A DNA stretch of 10,398 nt from an uncultured Brachyspira sp. (lineage in GTDB: Bacteria; Spirochaetota; Brachyspiria; Brachyspirales; Brachyspiraceae), in NCBI RefSeq assembly GCF_934747485.1, contig NZ_CAKVGN010000087.1, positions 1-10,398 on the forward strand, written 5' to 3'. This document shows positions 1 to 6,783 of this stretch, one piece after another (the stretch's first letter is position 1; the number at the start of each line of letters is the position of its first letter). The position numbers and the translations under genes were made by a program. The notes under the pieces are model-generated. The model saw only the letters and a list, made by a program, of their open reading frames with translations, was not told the origin of the DNA and ran no database searches.

Positions 1-75
1 AATTATGATACACCTATGCTATACTTTAAGAAATTAAGGAATTCCTAACTGCAATATGTCTGGCTCCTGTGCATA
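1..75. repeat. Left copy of a perfect 75-bp inverted repeat
   Basis: Bases 1-75 are the exact reverse complement of 10322-10396, with no mismatches. The match breaks at base 76 (c here, a in the other copy). It contains the 10-bp palindrome AGGAATTCCT. No coding frame is evident. Because the window ends in the repeat, its true outer boundary cannot be seen. It could be a dispersed repeat, the end of an inverted segment, or the place where an assembly graph broke at a repeated k-mer. Confidence 0.95.
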
Positions 76-153
76 CAAAAGTATTCTAATTTTGTTCAAT
101 AAACTCTATTAATAAAAACTTTTCTGAGAAATCATATAATTGCGAGGTGCACT

Positions 154-1491
154 ATGCAGCTTAATAATAAAGTTTTAAAAGAAAACTCTAGTAAAAAAAT
201 ATTTATAAACTATACAATTTTAAGTATGCTCGGAATGCTTACAGAAAGCTCAGCTGTATTTATAGACGGTTTATTTGTAGCTCATTTTATATCATCAGAA
301 GCATTTTCTGCAATAGGAATTGTTTGGCCAATAACAGCATTATCATTTGCATTATACGTTATGCTTACATTAGGCTCTATTGCTATAGCTGGTAAATGCA
401 TTGGCGAAAATAATATGAGGCGTGCGAGTTTAATATTTACCCAAACTTTAATAACTGTTTTAGCTCTCACAACTCCTGTATTAATATTAATTTATATATT
501 TAGAGAAACATTGCTTCCATTATTTGGAGCTCATGGAAATATATATAATTTTTCATTAGAGTATATTAATGGTGTTATTATATCTGTATTTTTCTGGGGA
601 ATGGCTTATGTATTCAGTCAATTTATAAGGCTTAATGGTTCTCCAAAGTTTGCTTCTTTCATGTTTATCAGTTCATCTTTAGTAAACATAATATTGGATA
701 TGTTGTTTATTGCAATATTAAAATTGGGTATTTCTGGTGCTGCTTGGGCTACAGCTTTTTCCTATATTATTTCATTTATTATAGGATTATCATATTTTTT
801 GAATTCTAAATGCAAAATAAAAATCATAAAAGTATATGGAGGCTGGAATTATATATTCAAAGCTATATTAAATTGTTTTTCAGAGTTTTTAAGCAATATC
901 TCTTCTGGAATAATACCATGGCTATTTAATATAACAGCATATAAAATATTAGGAAACAATGGGATACTAATTTACTCTGCTGCAAATTATATAATCACAT
1001 TTTTTATAATGATAGCAAGCGATATAGGAGAGATTTTGTCTTCTTTAATAAGCGTTTCGTACGGAGCTAAAAATAAAAACAAAATGAAAGATTTTCTAAA
1101 AATGGGAATAATATTTGTTTCATCGATATCAATATCAGCTTCTTTTATACTAATTATAAATCCAAGTATATTAGTTAATGCTTTATTAAAAAATACAGAT
1201 TCAAAAACTACTGAATATGCTATGTTTTTTGTGAGGGCATCTATACCGATATTTATATGCGTTGGAATAAATATAATAATGAGTGCCTATTATACTTCTG
1301 TTCAAAAAGCTTTAGCATCTGCTTTGATTGCCGCTTTAAGAACTTTAATTTTGCCTATTTTGTTGGTGCTTGTTTTGCCCAATATATTTGGATTTTTAGG
1401 GCTTGTTTTGGTTCTTCCTATAAGCGAGATTATAACATTAATAGTTTCAATAGCTTTATACAAAAATAGAAGCATTGATGTTTTAGTTTAA
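154..1491 (+). CDS. MATE-family multidrug/sodium efflux transporter (MepA/NorM-like)
   Basis: This encodes a 445-residue integral membrane protein with about twelve hydrophobic segments, the normal length and topology of a MATE exporter, which pumps cationic drugs or metabolites out of the cell using a Na+ or H+ gradient. Family-typical patterns are visible. An acidic residue lies in the first helix (D38, FIDGLF). The sequence RLNGSPKFAS occurs at 159-168, NIILDMLFI at 178-186 and GISGAAWAT at 192-200, with the second-half counterpart SYGAKNK near 302-308. Together these resemble the MepA-like branch. The start at 154 is preceded by GAGGTG four bases away (144-149). The substrate cannot be read from sequence. 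The gene stands alone, converges on the polyamine operon, and begins only 78 bp from the left inverted repeat. Export of polyamines is conceivable from context but is speculation. Confidence 0.9.
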   Translation: MQLNNKVLKENSSKKIFINYTILSMLGMLTESSAVFIDGLFVAHFISSEAFSAIGIVWPITALSFALYVMLTLGSIAIAGKCIGENNMRRASLIFTQTLITVLALTTPVLILIYIFRETLLPLFGAHGNIYNFSLEYINGVIISVFFWGMAYVFSQFIRLNGSPKFASFMFISSSLVNIILDMLFIAILKLGISGAAWATAFSYIISFIIGLSYFLNSKCKIKIIKVYGGWNYIFKAILNCFSEFLSNISSGIIPWLFNITAYKILGNNGILIYSAANYIITFFIMIASDIGEILSSLISVSYGAKNKNKMKDFLKMGIIFVSSISISASFILIINPSILVNALLKNTDSKTTEYAMFFVRASIPIFICVGINIIMSAYYTSVQKALASALIAALRTLILPILLVLVLPNIFGFLGLVLVLPISEIITLIVSIALYKNRSIDVLV

Positions 1492-1523
1492 GTGTTTTTT
1501 AGTTTATGTTAAGATAATTTGTT

Positions 1524-1554
1524 TAAGGGTATATTAATTTTTTATATACCCTTA
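1524..1554. terminator. Bidirectional intrinsic terminator between MATE gene and speB
   Basis: An 11-bp perfect stem, TAAGGGTATAT paired with ATATACCCTTA, encloses a 9-nt loop in the 74-bp gap between two convergent genes. Flanking T-rich (plus) and A-rich stretches are modest, so termination may be imperfect, but position and symmetry fit a shared terminator. Confidence 0.7.
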
Positions 1555-1565
1555 TTTAAAAATAC

Positions 1566-2408
1566 TTACACTATCATTAATAATTCTCTTATCACCTTGC
1601 AAGCTGTTATAGTTGATACTTTGCTATGGTCATAATCGGGTGAAAGTTCATTAACATCTAATCCTACTATATTTAAGCCTCTCATATCAAGTATAGCTTT
1701 TTGCAATTCTTTATACGTTAATCCTCCAGGTTCTGGAGTGCCTGTTCCAGAGAAAATAGAAGGGTCTAACACATCAAGGTCTATAGTGATATACACAGGT
1801 TTGTCTTTTATTTTTTCTTTTACTTCAAGCACAGTATTTGCTGAAAACTTTTCCAACACAGTATGCTTATTTGCAAAGTCATGTTCTTCTTTAGTCATAG
1901 ACCTTATACCAAATTGATATAATTCTTTTGACTTCATAATTTGGTAGCATCTTTGCATAACGCATGCATGACTTAATTCTTCTCCTAAATAATCATTTCT
2001 TAAATCAGCATGAGCATCAAATTGTATAAGCACCAAATCATTATATTTTTCTAATACAGCCTTAAATGCAGGCAATGTTACAAGATGTTCCCCGCCTATC
2101 ATAAATGGTATTTTATTATTATCAATGATTTCTTTGACTTTTTTGTATATTATATCAAGTGCTTTTTCTCTATTTCCCATTGGAAGCTCTAAGTCTCCAT
2201 AATCAAAAACTTTCAAATCTTCCAAATCTTTATCCTGATACGGAGAATAAGTTTCTATTCCGAAAGATTCCTGCCTTATAGCTTGAGGAGCAAATCTTGT
2301 ACCGGGTCTGTAGCTTACCGTACCGTCATAGGGAGCACCAAATAAAACTATGCTGCTTTCTTCAAAATTAGAATCTAATGCCATAAATATATTAGGCTGA
2401 TTATTCAT
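1566..2408 (-). CDS. speB: Agmatinase (agmatine ureohydrolase), arginase/ureohydrolase family
   Basis: This hydrolyses agmatine to putrescine and urea in the cytoplasm. The 280-residue length is normal for the family. The binuclear manganese site is intact: GGEH with His108, DAHAD with Asp131, His133 and Asp135, and DLDVLDP with Asp210 and Asp212. The substrate-loop signature GTGTPEPGG is at 221-229. The start codon overlaps the last 8 nt of speE, and a GAGG Shine-Dalgarno lies inside the speE end, indicating translational coupling. It is the last gene of the speD-speA-speE-speB operon and is followed by the shared terminator. Agmatinase is favoured over arginase or formimidoylglutamase because the operon also carries a basic amino acid decarboxylase and spermidine synthase. 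Its presence argues that the pathway starts from arginine. Confidence 0.93.
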   Translation of the reverse strand: MNNQPNIFMALDSNFEESSIVLFGAPYDGTVSYRPGTRFAPQAIRQESFGIETYSPYQDKDLEDLKVFDYGDLELPMGNREKALDIIYKKVKEIIDNNKIPFMIGGEHLVTLPAFKAVLEKYNDLVLIQFDAHADLRNDYLGEELSHACVMQRCYQIMKSKELYQFGIRSMTKEEHDFANKHTVLEKFSANTVLEVKEKIKDKPVYITIDLDVLDPSIFSGTGTPEPGGLTYKELQKAILDMRGLNIVGLDVNELSPDYDHSKVSTITACKVIRELLMIV

Positions 2409-3270
2409 GATGAGATTCCTCTAATAATTTTTTTACATAGGTAGGCAAAGCAAAACAGCCTTTATGTATATCCAAATTATAATATTTAGTATCTAAATTA
2501 TGAGCAAGCCATTTTTCTTCCTTTTCTTTATTAAAGTCTTTTATAGGGTCTATAGTTTTTGAAGCAAATCCAAAAAGCCAGTGTCCGCTTGGGTATGTTG
2601 GTATATGAACCTGATAAACTTTAGCTATATTAAAAGTGTCATATATGTTTCTATGAGCTCTTTGCATATTATAGGCATAATCGCTGTAATAAGGACATTC
2701 ATGCTGATTTACTAATATTCCGTCTTTACTTAATGCTTTATGACAATTGCCGTAAAACTCTTTTGTAAATAATCCTTCTCCCGGTCCGAATGGGTCTGTT
2801 GAATCTACTATTATTAAATCATATTCTCCTTCTTTTGCATCTCTTACAAATTTAAGTCCGTCCTGAAAATATAATGTAACTCTTTTATCGCTTAATCCTG
2901 AAGTTGTTGTAGGGAAATATTTTTTGCATGTTTCTACAACCTGTTCATCTATTTCTACCATATGTATTTTTTCTATAGTTTTATAGCGTGTTAATTCTCT
3001 AACAGTGCCTCCGTCGCCGCCGCCTATAACTAATACATTTTTAATATTACTGTTGCTTGCCATAGGTATATGCACTATCATATCATGATAAATAAACTCA
3101 TCTTTTTCAGTTACCATTATTAAACCGTCTAATGTAAAAAACTTTCCAAACTCTTTTGATTCAAATACATCTATTCTCTGAAAGTTAGTTTGTGCAGAAT
3201 ATAATTGCTTTTCTACCTTTATTGAAAATTTTACTTCTTCAGTATGATTTTCTGTGTACCAAAGATCCAT
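2401..3270 (-). CDS. speE: Spermidine synthase (polyamine aminopropyltransferase)
   Basis: This transfers the aminopropyl group of decarboxylated S-adenosylmethionine to putrescine, giving spermidine and methylthioadenosine. The 289 residues match the usual length. An N-terminal beta domain (about 1-55) precedes a Rossmann methyltransferase-like fold. Visible motifs are DEFIYHDM at 57-64, the nucleotide-binding loop GGGDGGTVRE at 83-92, VEID at 105-108, and the catalytic DSTDP at 156-160, with an aspartate expected to deprotonate putrescine. Only 4 nt separate it from the speA stop. Its Shine-Dalgarno GGAGG is formed by the final speA codons (Met-Glu-Glu-stop), 9 nt before the ATG, so translation is probably coupled. 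The downstream speB overlaps it by 8 nt. Confidence 0.95.
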   Translation of the reverse strand: MDLWYTENHTEEVKFSIKVEKQLYSAQTNFQRIDVFESKEFGKFFTLDGLIMVTEKDEFIYHDMIVHIPMASNSNIKNVLVIGGGDGGTVRELTRYKTIEKIHMVEIDEQVVETCKKYFPTTTSGLSDKRVTLYFQDGLKFVRDAKEGEYDLIIVDSTDPFGPGEGLFTKEFYGNCHKALSKDGILVNQHECPYYSDYAYNMQRAHRNIYDTFNIAKVYQVHIPTYPSGHWLFGFASKTIDPIKDFNKEKEEKWLAHNLDTKYYNLDIHKGCFALPTYVKKLLEESHHE

Positions 3271-3274
3271 TTTA

Positions 3275-4726
3275 TTATTCCTCCATTATTTGTATATTAT
3301 TTAATTCTATATCTTCTGTGCCTTGCATTACACAGCCTTTTTCTTTTGCATATTTTATATAAGTGATTATCTCTTCTGTAATTTCTTCACCGGGTGCTAT
3401 TATAGGTATGCCCGGAGGATATGCCATAACAAATTCAGCCGAAGTTTTTCCTGCTGATTTATCCAATAACATAGAATGCTTATTGCTATAAAAAGCTTTT
3501 TGAGGACTGTATTTTACTATTGGATTAATATATTCATGGTCAAATAAATGAGTATAGTCTTTTTTATATTTTCTTTTTAATTCTGCTAAAGCTGCAATTA
3601 AACGCTCTAATTCAAAATTCCTATCACCAACAGATATTATAGCTAAAATGTTTCCTATATCTCCAAACTCTATTTGTATGTTATATTCATCTCTAAGCTT
3701 ATCATATACCTCTATTCCAGCGAGTCCTATTTTTCTGGTATGTATGCATAGCTTAGTATTATCAAAAGCATATACATCATTATTATTTACTATCTCCTCT
3801 CCAAAAGCATAATAATCGCCTATTTTATTTATCTCTCTTCTTGCATAATCAGCCATATTAACAACTGTTTTAAAAATTTCTTTTCCATTAATAGCTAATT
3901 CGCTTCTTGCTATATCCAAACTGCTCATAAGTATATAACTTGGGCTTGTAGTCATAGTGAGATTGATTATTTGCCTTACATGATTTCCATTTACATTATC
4001 ATTTATTAAAAGTACAGATGACTGAGTGAGAGAGCCTCCTGTTTTATGAAGACTTACACAGCTCATATCGGCTCCTGCCTCCATAGCAGTTATAGGAAGA
4101 TTTTCCCCAAAATAAAAATGTGTCCCATGTGCTTCATCTGCCAAAACCATCATGCCTTTTTCATGTGCTAATTTTACTATTTTCTTCAAATCAGAACATA
4201 TTCCATAATAGGTGGGGTTGTTAACAAATATAGCCTTAGCATCAGAATGTTTCTCTATTGCTTTTTTTATATCATCTACACTCATTCCAAGAGATATACC
4301 TAATTCTTTATTGACTCCCGGATTTACATATATAGGTATAGCCCCACACAATACTAAAGCGTTTATAGCACTTTTATGAACATTTCGAGGAAGTATGATT
4401 TTATCTCCATGCTTACACGCAGTAAATATCATAGCCTGTACAGCAGAAGTAGTGCCTCCAACCATTAAAAAAGATTCCTTAGCCTTAAATGCTTCAGCCA
4501 TTAACTCTTGAGCTTCTTTTATTATTCCTATAGGGTGAGTTGCATTATCTAAGGGCTTTGATGAATTATAATCTATATGTACGCATTTCTCACCTAAAAT
4601 ATTGGCAAGAACTTTTGTGCTTTTTCCCTGTTTGTGTCCCGGAACATCAAAACTCACTATGCGTTTTTTTCTGTATTTATTTAATGCATCAACAATAGGT
4701 GTTTTTTTCTGATTATTCATTGTCAT
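3275..4726 (-). CDS. speA: PLP-dependent Orn/Lys/Arg decarboxylase, probably arginine decarboxylase
   Basis: This is a fold-type I (aspartate aminotransferase-like) basic amino acid decarboxylase of 483 residues, close to the size of Bacillus SpeA and shorter than the inducible enterobacterial enzymes. Visible elements are FDVPGHKQG near 26-34, the phosphate-contact region VGGTTSAVQA at 89-98, a ring-stacking histidine in RNVHKSA (His117), the cofactor aspartate in LADEAH (Asp197), the Schiff-base lysine in SLHKTGG (Lys228), and the C-terminal YPPGIPIIAPGE at 436-447. Sequence alone does not fix the substrate. I infer arginine because agmatinase lies in the same operon, so arginine would be converted to agmatine and then putrescine. 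The start overlaps the end of speD by 14 nt, with AGGAA upstream. A second Met at residue 3 is an alternative start. Confidence 0.88.
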   Translation of the reverse strand: MTMNNQKKTPIVDALNKYRKKRIVSFDVPGHKQGKSTKVLANILGEKCVHIDYNSSKPLDNATHPIGIIKEAQELMAEAFKAKESFLMVGGTTSAVQAMIFTACKHGDKIILPRNVHKSAINALVLCGAIPIYVNPGVNKELGISLGMSVDDIKKAIEKHSDAKAIFVNNPTYYGICSDLKKIVKLAHEKGMMVLADEAHGTHFYFGENLPITAMEAGADMSCVSLHKTGGSLTQSSVLLINDNVNGNHVRQIINLTMTTSPSYILMSSLDIARSELAINGKEIFKTVVNMADYARREINKIGDYYAFGEEIVNNNDVYAFDNTKLCIHTRKIGLAGIEVYDKLRDEYNIQIEFGDIGNILAIISVGDRNFELERLIAALAELKRKYKKDYTHLFDHEYINPIVKYSPQKAFYSNKHSMLLDKSAGKTSAEFVMAYPPGIPIIAPGEEITEEIITYIKYAKEKGCVMQGTEDIELNNIQIMEE

Positions 4727-5525
4727 ATATATTTGTTCCTGAGTATATTTCTATCATTTCCTCTCGAAGATCATTCGATATTTTTAATCTCTCTTTTGGA
4801 GTAAATTCATTAACATCTTTTCCAAATAAATAATTGCTTAAATTTAATTCTTTAATTATCATCATAGTATGGAAAATATTTGAACCATATATATTAACAT
4901 CATGAGCATCATATTTCTCTTGTATCTCTTCGCTTATATAATCTTGTATGCTTGTTATTTTGTGGTCTATAAAACACTTCTTGCCGTCTACTGTTCTTGT
5001 AAAACCTCTTACTCTGTAGTCTATAGATATTATATCAGAATCAAAACATTGAATAAGATAATTAAGAGTTTTAAGCGGAGATATTTTTCCGCAAGTAGAC
5101 ACATCAATATCAACTCTAAATGATGATATGCTTTTGTTAGGGTGATATTCAGGGTAGGTATGAACGGTGATATGGCTTTTATCCAAATGTGCACATACTG
5201 TTTCTTTTTCTACAAATGCAATATTTCCTTTGTTGCATGTTTCATCTAACAAAGTATCTTTTAGAGGTTCTTCCGAAATAAGTATAGTTACACTTGCACC
5301 TTGAGGGTCATAGTCTTGTTTTGATATGTTTAGAATATGAGCCCCTATTAAATTGGTTACATTGCATAAAATTTCTGTAAGTCTTTTAGAATTATATTGC
5401 TCATCAATATAATCTATATACTTCATTTGTTCTGGTTCTGTTTTAGCATAGCATACATCATAGATATTGAAGCTTAAACTTTTTGTGAGATTATTAAACC
5501 CATATAGTTTAATTTTGTCTGGCAT
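4713..5525 (-). CDS. speD: S-adenosylmethionine decarboxylase proenzyme (E. coli-type)
   Basis: This decarboxylates S-adenosylmethionine to provide the aminopropyl donor for SpeE. At 270 residues it matches the long, E. coli-like class rather than the roughly 120-residue Thermotoga/Bacillus type. The self-cleavage site is plain: HLDKSHITVHTYPE begins at residue 113, so cleavage between Lys116 and Ser117 would turn Ser117 into the pyruvoyl cofactor. Cys145 in STCG fits the conserved catalytic cysteine. It is the first gene of the operon. AGGAGG at 5532-5537 stands 6 nt before the ATG and about 30 nt after an intrinsic terminator in the leader, so expression of the whole operon probably depends on readthrough. 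It overlaps speA by 14 nt. Confidence 0.94.
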   Translation of the reverse strand: MPDKIKLYGFNNLTKSLSFNIYDVCYAKTEPEQMKYIDYIDEQYNSKRLTEILCNVTNLIGAHILNISKQDYDPQGASVTILISEEPLKDTLLDETCNKGNIAFVEKETVCAHLDKSHITVHTYPEYHPNKSISSFRVDIDVSTCGKISPLKTLNYLIQCFDSDIISIDYRVRGFTRTVDGKKCFIDHKITSIQDYISEEIQEKYDAHDVNIYGSNIFHTMMIIKELNLSNYLFGKDVNEFTPKERLKISNDLREEMIEIYSGTNIYDNE

Positions 5526-5567
5526 AAAAATCCTCCTAACAATATTGTATAGAAGGAAATCTTAGAT

Positions 5568-5628
5568 AAAAAAATACAATTATTTTTCTAACATAAGTTT
5601 CCTTACATAAAGATAAATAATTGTACTT
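5568..5628 (-). terminator. Intrinsic terminator in the speD leader (attenuator)
   Basis: On the minus strand a 14-bp stem (5628-5615 with 5585-5572, one G-U pair) carries an apical UAAG-GAAA-CUUA hairpin with a GNRA tetraloop and is followed by seven U residues (5574-5568). The plus strand lacks a T-tract after the stem, so the element is directional. It lies between the leader promoter and speD, only about 43 nt before the start codon, so it must regulate the operon rather than end an upstream gene: no minus-strand gene lies between it and the promoter. Confidence 0.78.
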
Positions 5629-5765
5629 GATTAGATCTTAACTATTTATGAATATTAGTTTATTTGAGCCTATACAGTAATTTCTACTTTTACTGCTCAT
5701 GTTGATCATTCACAAGTACGTTTATACCTTATAAATAAATTAACACGATTGAATCGCAAATCGGC

Positions 5766-5822
5766 TTTTGACCCGGCTGTCCGTATGGCCTCTTTTCCCC
5801 TTTTTACAGGTTAAGGTCAAAA
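5766..5822 (-). other. Long-range stem enclosing G-rich core of the leader (candidate aptamer)
   Basis: On the minus strand UUUUGACC (5822-5815) is perfectly complementary to GGUCAAAA (5773-5766). The enclosed 41 nt are far richer in G and C than the surroundings and include AAAAAGGGGAAAAGAGGCC and ACGGACAGCC, with possible CUGU/ACAG and GGC/GCC pairings. The compact G-rich island in an otherwise AT-rich leader is the likely ligand-binding part if this is a riboswitch. No known class is assigned. Confidence 0.45.
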
Positions 5823-5887
5823 TATTTTTACCAAAATGGATGCAATAGGAATCAAATAAACCACTCGATTTTCTATTACGAGTAGGA

Positions 5888-5915
5888 ATTATATATTTTT
5901 TTGATTTTTGTGCAA
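5888..5915 (-). promoter_or_regulatory. Sigma-70 type promoter for the speD leader
   Basis: The minus strand reads TTGCAC (5915-5910), a 16-bp spacer, then a perfect TATAAT (5893-5888). Predicted initiation near 5881 is at the foot of the first leader hairpin. Confidence 0.6.
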
Positions 5916-6048
5916 TAGTTTTTTAATAGTTTTTGTATATTTTTGACAAGAAAATTTATGAATTATGTAAACAAGTATTTATATTGTTTTTAAGGGCTAA
6001 ATATTATTTATAATTTCTTAATCAATTATCTAAGCTAACAAAACAATA

Positions 6049-6076
6049 TTGTATTTAATTAATTTATAGATATAAT
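6049..6076 (+). promoter_or_regulatory. Promoter for the relB-like/HTH locus
   Basis: TTGTAT at 6049-6054, a 16-bp spacer, then TATAAT at 6071-6076, giving a start of transcription near 6083, about 28 nt before the relB-like ATG. Confidence 0.5.
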
Positions 6077-6085
6077 AACATCATA

Positions 6086-6107
6086 CTAAATATTTATGGA
6101 ATATTAG
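6086..6107. promoter_or_regulatory. Imperfect inverted repeat, possible autoregulatory operator
   Basis: CTAAATATT and AATATTAG flank TATGG, forming an inverted repeat with one extra base, located between the predicted start of transcription and the relB-like start codon. Antitoxins of the ribbon-helix-helix type usually bind such sites in their own promoter. In AT-rich DNA this may be chance. Confidence 0.3.
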
Positions 6108-6110
6108 GAA

Positions 6111-6392
6111 ATGTCAGAAATAACTATTAAAATTGATGATAAATTAAAAAATGAAGCTGATAAACTTTTTAATGATCTTGGCTTGGATTTTAATACTGCT
6201 ATCAATATATTTTTGGTAACTTCTATAAATACTCAATCTATTCCATTTAAAATAAAAAAAACTAAACAATTAAATAATAATAGTGATAATTTCTACAATG
6301 AAGAAAATATAAGATTTTTAAAAGAGGGGTATTTGGAATTAAAATCTGGATTAGGTCATAAAAGAGAGTTATTAAATGAAAACAAGAAATAA
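6111..6392 (+). CDS. RelB/DinJ-family ribbon-helix-helix antitoxin
   Basis: This 93-residue protein has the N-terminal pattern of RelB/DinJ antitoxins: a beta strand SEITIKID (2-9) that would bind DNA as a dimer, then LKNEADKLFNDLGLDFNTAINIFL, and the family-typical IPFKI near 44-48. The C-terminal part (about 60-93, with ENIRFLKEGYLELKSG) is charged and would normally wrap around and block a RelE/YafQ-type toxin. No toxin gene follows. Instead, the next frame, overlapping by 17 nt, is an HTH gene broken by a stop codon. The Shine-Dalgarno is weak (AGGA almost touching the ATG). It may act on a toxin elsewhere, or be an orphan left from a decayed module. Confidence 0.75.
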   Translation: MSEITIKIDDKLKNEADKLFNDLGLDFNTAINIFLVTSINTQSIPFKIKKTKQLNNNSDNFYNEENIRFLKEGYLELKSGLGHKRELLNENKK

Positions 6393-6690
6393 TAATAAAG
6401 ATACTAAAGAAATAAATAATCCTATAGGAGGAGATTTCTTTGATTATATTAAAGAAGAAAATATTTTAGAGGAATGTTTATCCTTATCATCTAAAGAATT
6501 AATAGTTTATCAATTAAAAGAGATAATGGAATAAGAACATATTTCAAAATCTGATTTAGCATTAAAAATGAATACAAGCAGAGCAGCAATATACAGACTT
6601 TTAGATGAAAATAACAATTCTATAACATTAGATACTTTAGAAAAAGCTGCAAAATTTCTTAATAAAAAATTGATTATAAAATTTGTATGA
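6376..6690 (+). pseudogene. HigA-like XRE helix-turn-helix regulator with one in-frame stop
   Basis: A continuous frame of 104 residues is interrupted only at codon 53 by TAA (6532-6534). Before the stop it reads MKTRNNN...GGDFFDYIKEENILEE...KELIVYQLKEIME. After it comes EHISKSDLALKMNTSRAAIY, then RLLDENNNSITLDTLEKAA and a C-terminal KKLIIKFV. This is the layout of short HigA-like XRE antitoxin/regulator proteins, whose HTH spans the part after the stop. The family normally has Lys or Gln where the TAA sits, so one base change (AAA or CAA to TAA) would explain it. The start overlaps the relB-like gene by 17 nt, implying one operon. No Met lies close after the stop except at ALKMNTS, inside the HTH, so a functional restart is unlikely. 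A sequencing error, or rare readthrough, is the alternative. Confidence 0.75.
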
Positions 6691-6697
6691 TTAGTAT

Positions 6698-6722
6698 TTG
6701 ACTTGTTTGTCAATAATTTTTT
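6698..6722 (+). terminator. Weak intrinsic terminator after the HTH gene
   Basis: A TTGAC/GTCAA stem of 5 bp with a TTGTTT loop is followed by TAATTTTTT, 8 nt after the broken HTH gene's stop. The stem is short, so confidence is limited. Confidence 0.4.
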
Positions 6723-6726
6723 AAAT

Positions 6727-6758
6727 AAAAAAACCTGCTGAATAAAAAAATCAGCAGG
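6727..6758 (-). terminator. Strong intrinsic terminator of the 45-aa peptide transcript
   Basis: On the minus strand an 8-bp perfect GC-containing stem CCTGCTGA/TCAGCAGG with a 9-nt loop is followed by seven U residues (6733-6727). On the plus strand it is followed by CGTAAG, so it acts on the minus-strand transcript coming from the small gene at 6893-7030. Confidence 0.8.
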
Positions 6759-6761
6759 CGT

Positions 6762-6775
6762 AAGAATCGATTCTT
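6762..6775. repeat. 14-bp perfect palindrome AAGAATCGATTCTT
   Basis: A perfect 14-bp palindrome lies between the terminator and the 31-bp repeats, within the 3' untranslated region of the small minus-strand gene. It could be a protein binding site or an RNA dimerisation site. Function is unknown. Confidence 0.6.
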
Positions 6776-6783
6776 TATTATTT

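Larger units (their letters stand above)
5526..5882 (-). promoter_or_regulatory. Structured 5' leader RNA of the speDAEB operon, candidate riboswitch/attenuator
   Basis: The leader is about 355 nt, from the predicted start of transcription near 5881 to the speD start codon. Read on the minus strand it contains in order: a hairpin ACTCG/CGAGT (5883-5863), a long-range 8-bp stem (5822-5815 with 5773-5766) enclosing a 41-nt G-rich core, a hairpin CGATT/AATCG (5763-5746), a segment GTACTTG (5719-5713), a hairpin TGAG-CAGTAA/TTACTG-CTCA (5699-5665), and an intrinsic terminator (5628-5568). The GTACTTG segment can pair with CAAGTAC (5629-5623), which overlaps the terminator 5' arm. GATC (5707-5704) can pair with GATC (5637-5634) to extend that alternative stem. 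This mutually exclusive pairing is the layout of a metabolite-sensing attenuator. The core did not resemble SAM, lysine, guanidine, cobalamin or glycine riboswitches by eye. Confidence 0.65.

Noticed and set aside
135..140. TATAAT upstream of the MATE gene as its promoter
   Set aside because: It would start transcription within or after the Shine-Dalgarno, and no -35 is present at the right distance.
5638..5700. A 20-codon frame in the speD leader (minus strand, starts MSSKSRNYC) that could be a regulatory leader peptide
   Set aside because: No Shine-Dalgarno at a usable distance, no run of codons tied to the pathway, and the same bases form the hairpin 5665-5699. Kept only as an alternative to the riboswitch model.
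5740..5830. Resemblance of the leader core to a B12-box (AGCC-GG ... GCC) or to the ACGR loop of guanidine-II riboswitches
   Set aside because: Only partial matches; the GCCACUG and GGGAA parts of a cobalamin riboswitch are missing, and the ACGG is not placed in a proper ACGR hairpin loop.
6510..6713. A 67-codon minus-strand frame opposite the HTH gene
   Set aside because: It is antisense to the clear HTH-coding frame, has no Shine-Dalgarno and no recognisable protein features.
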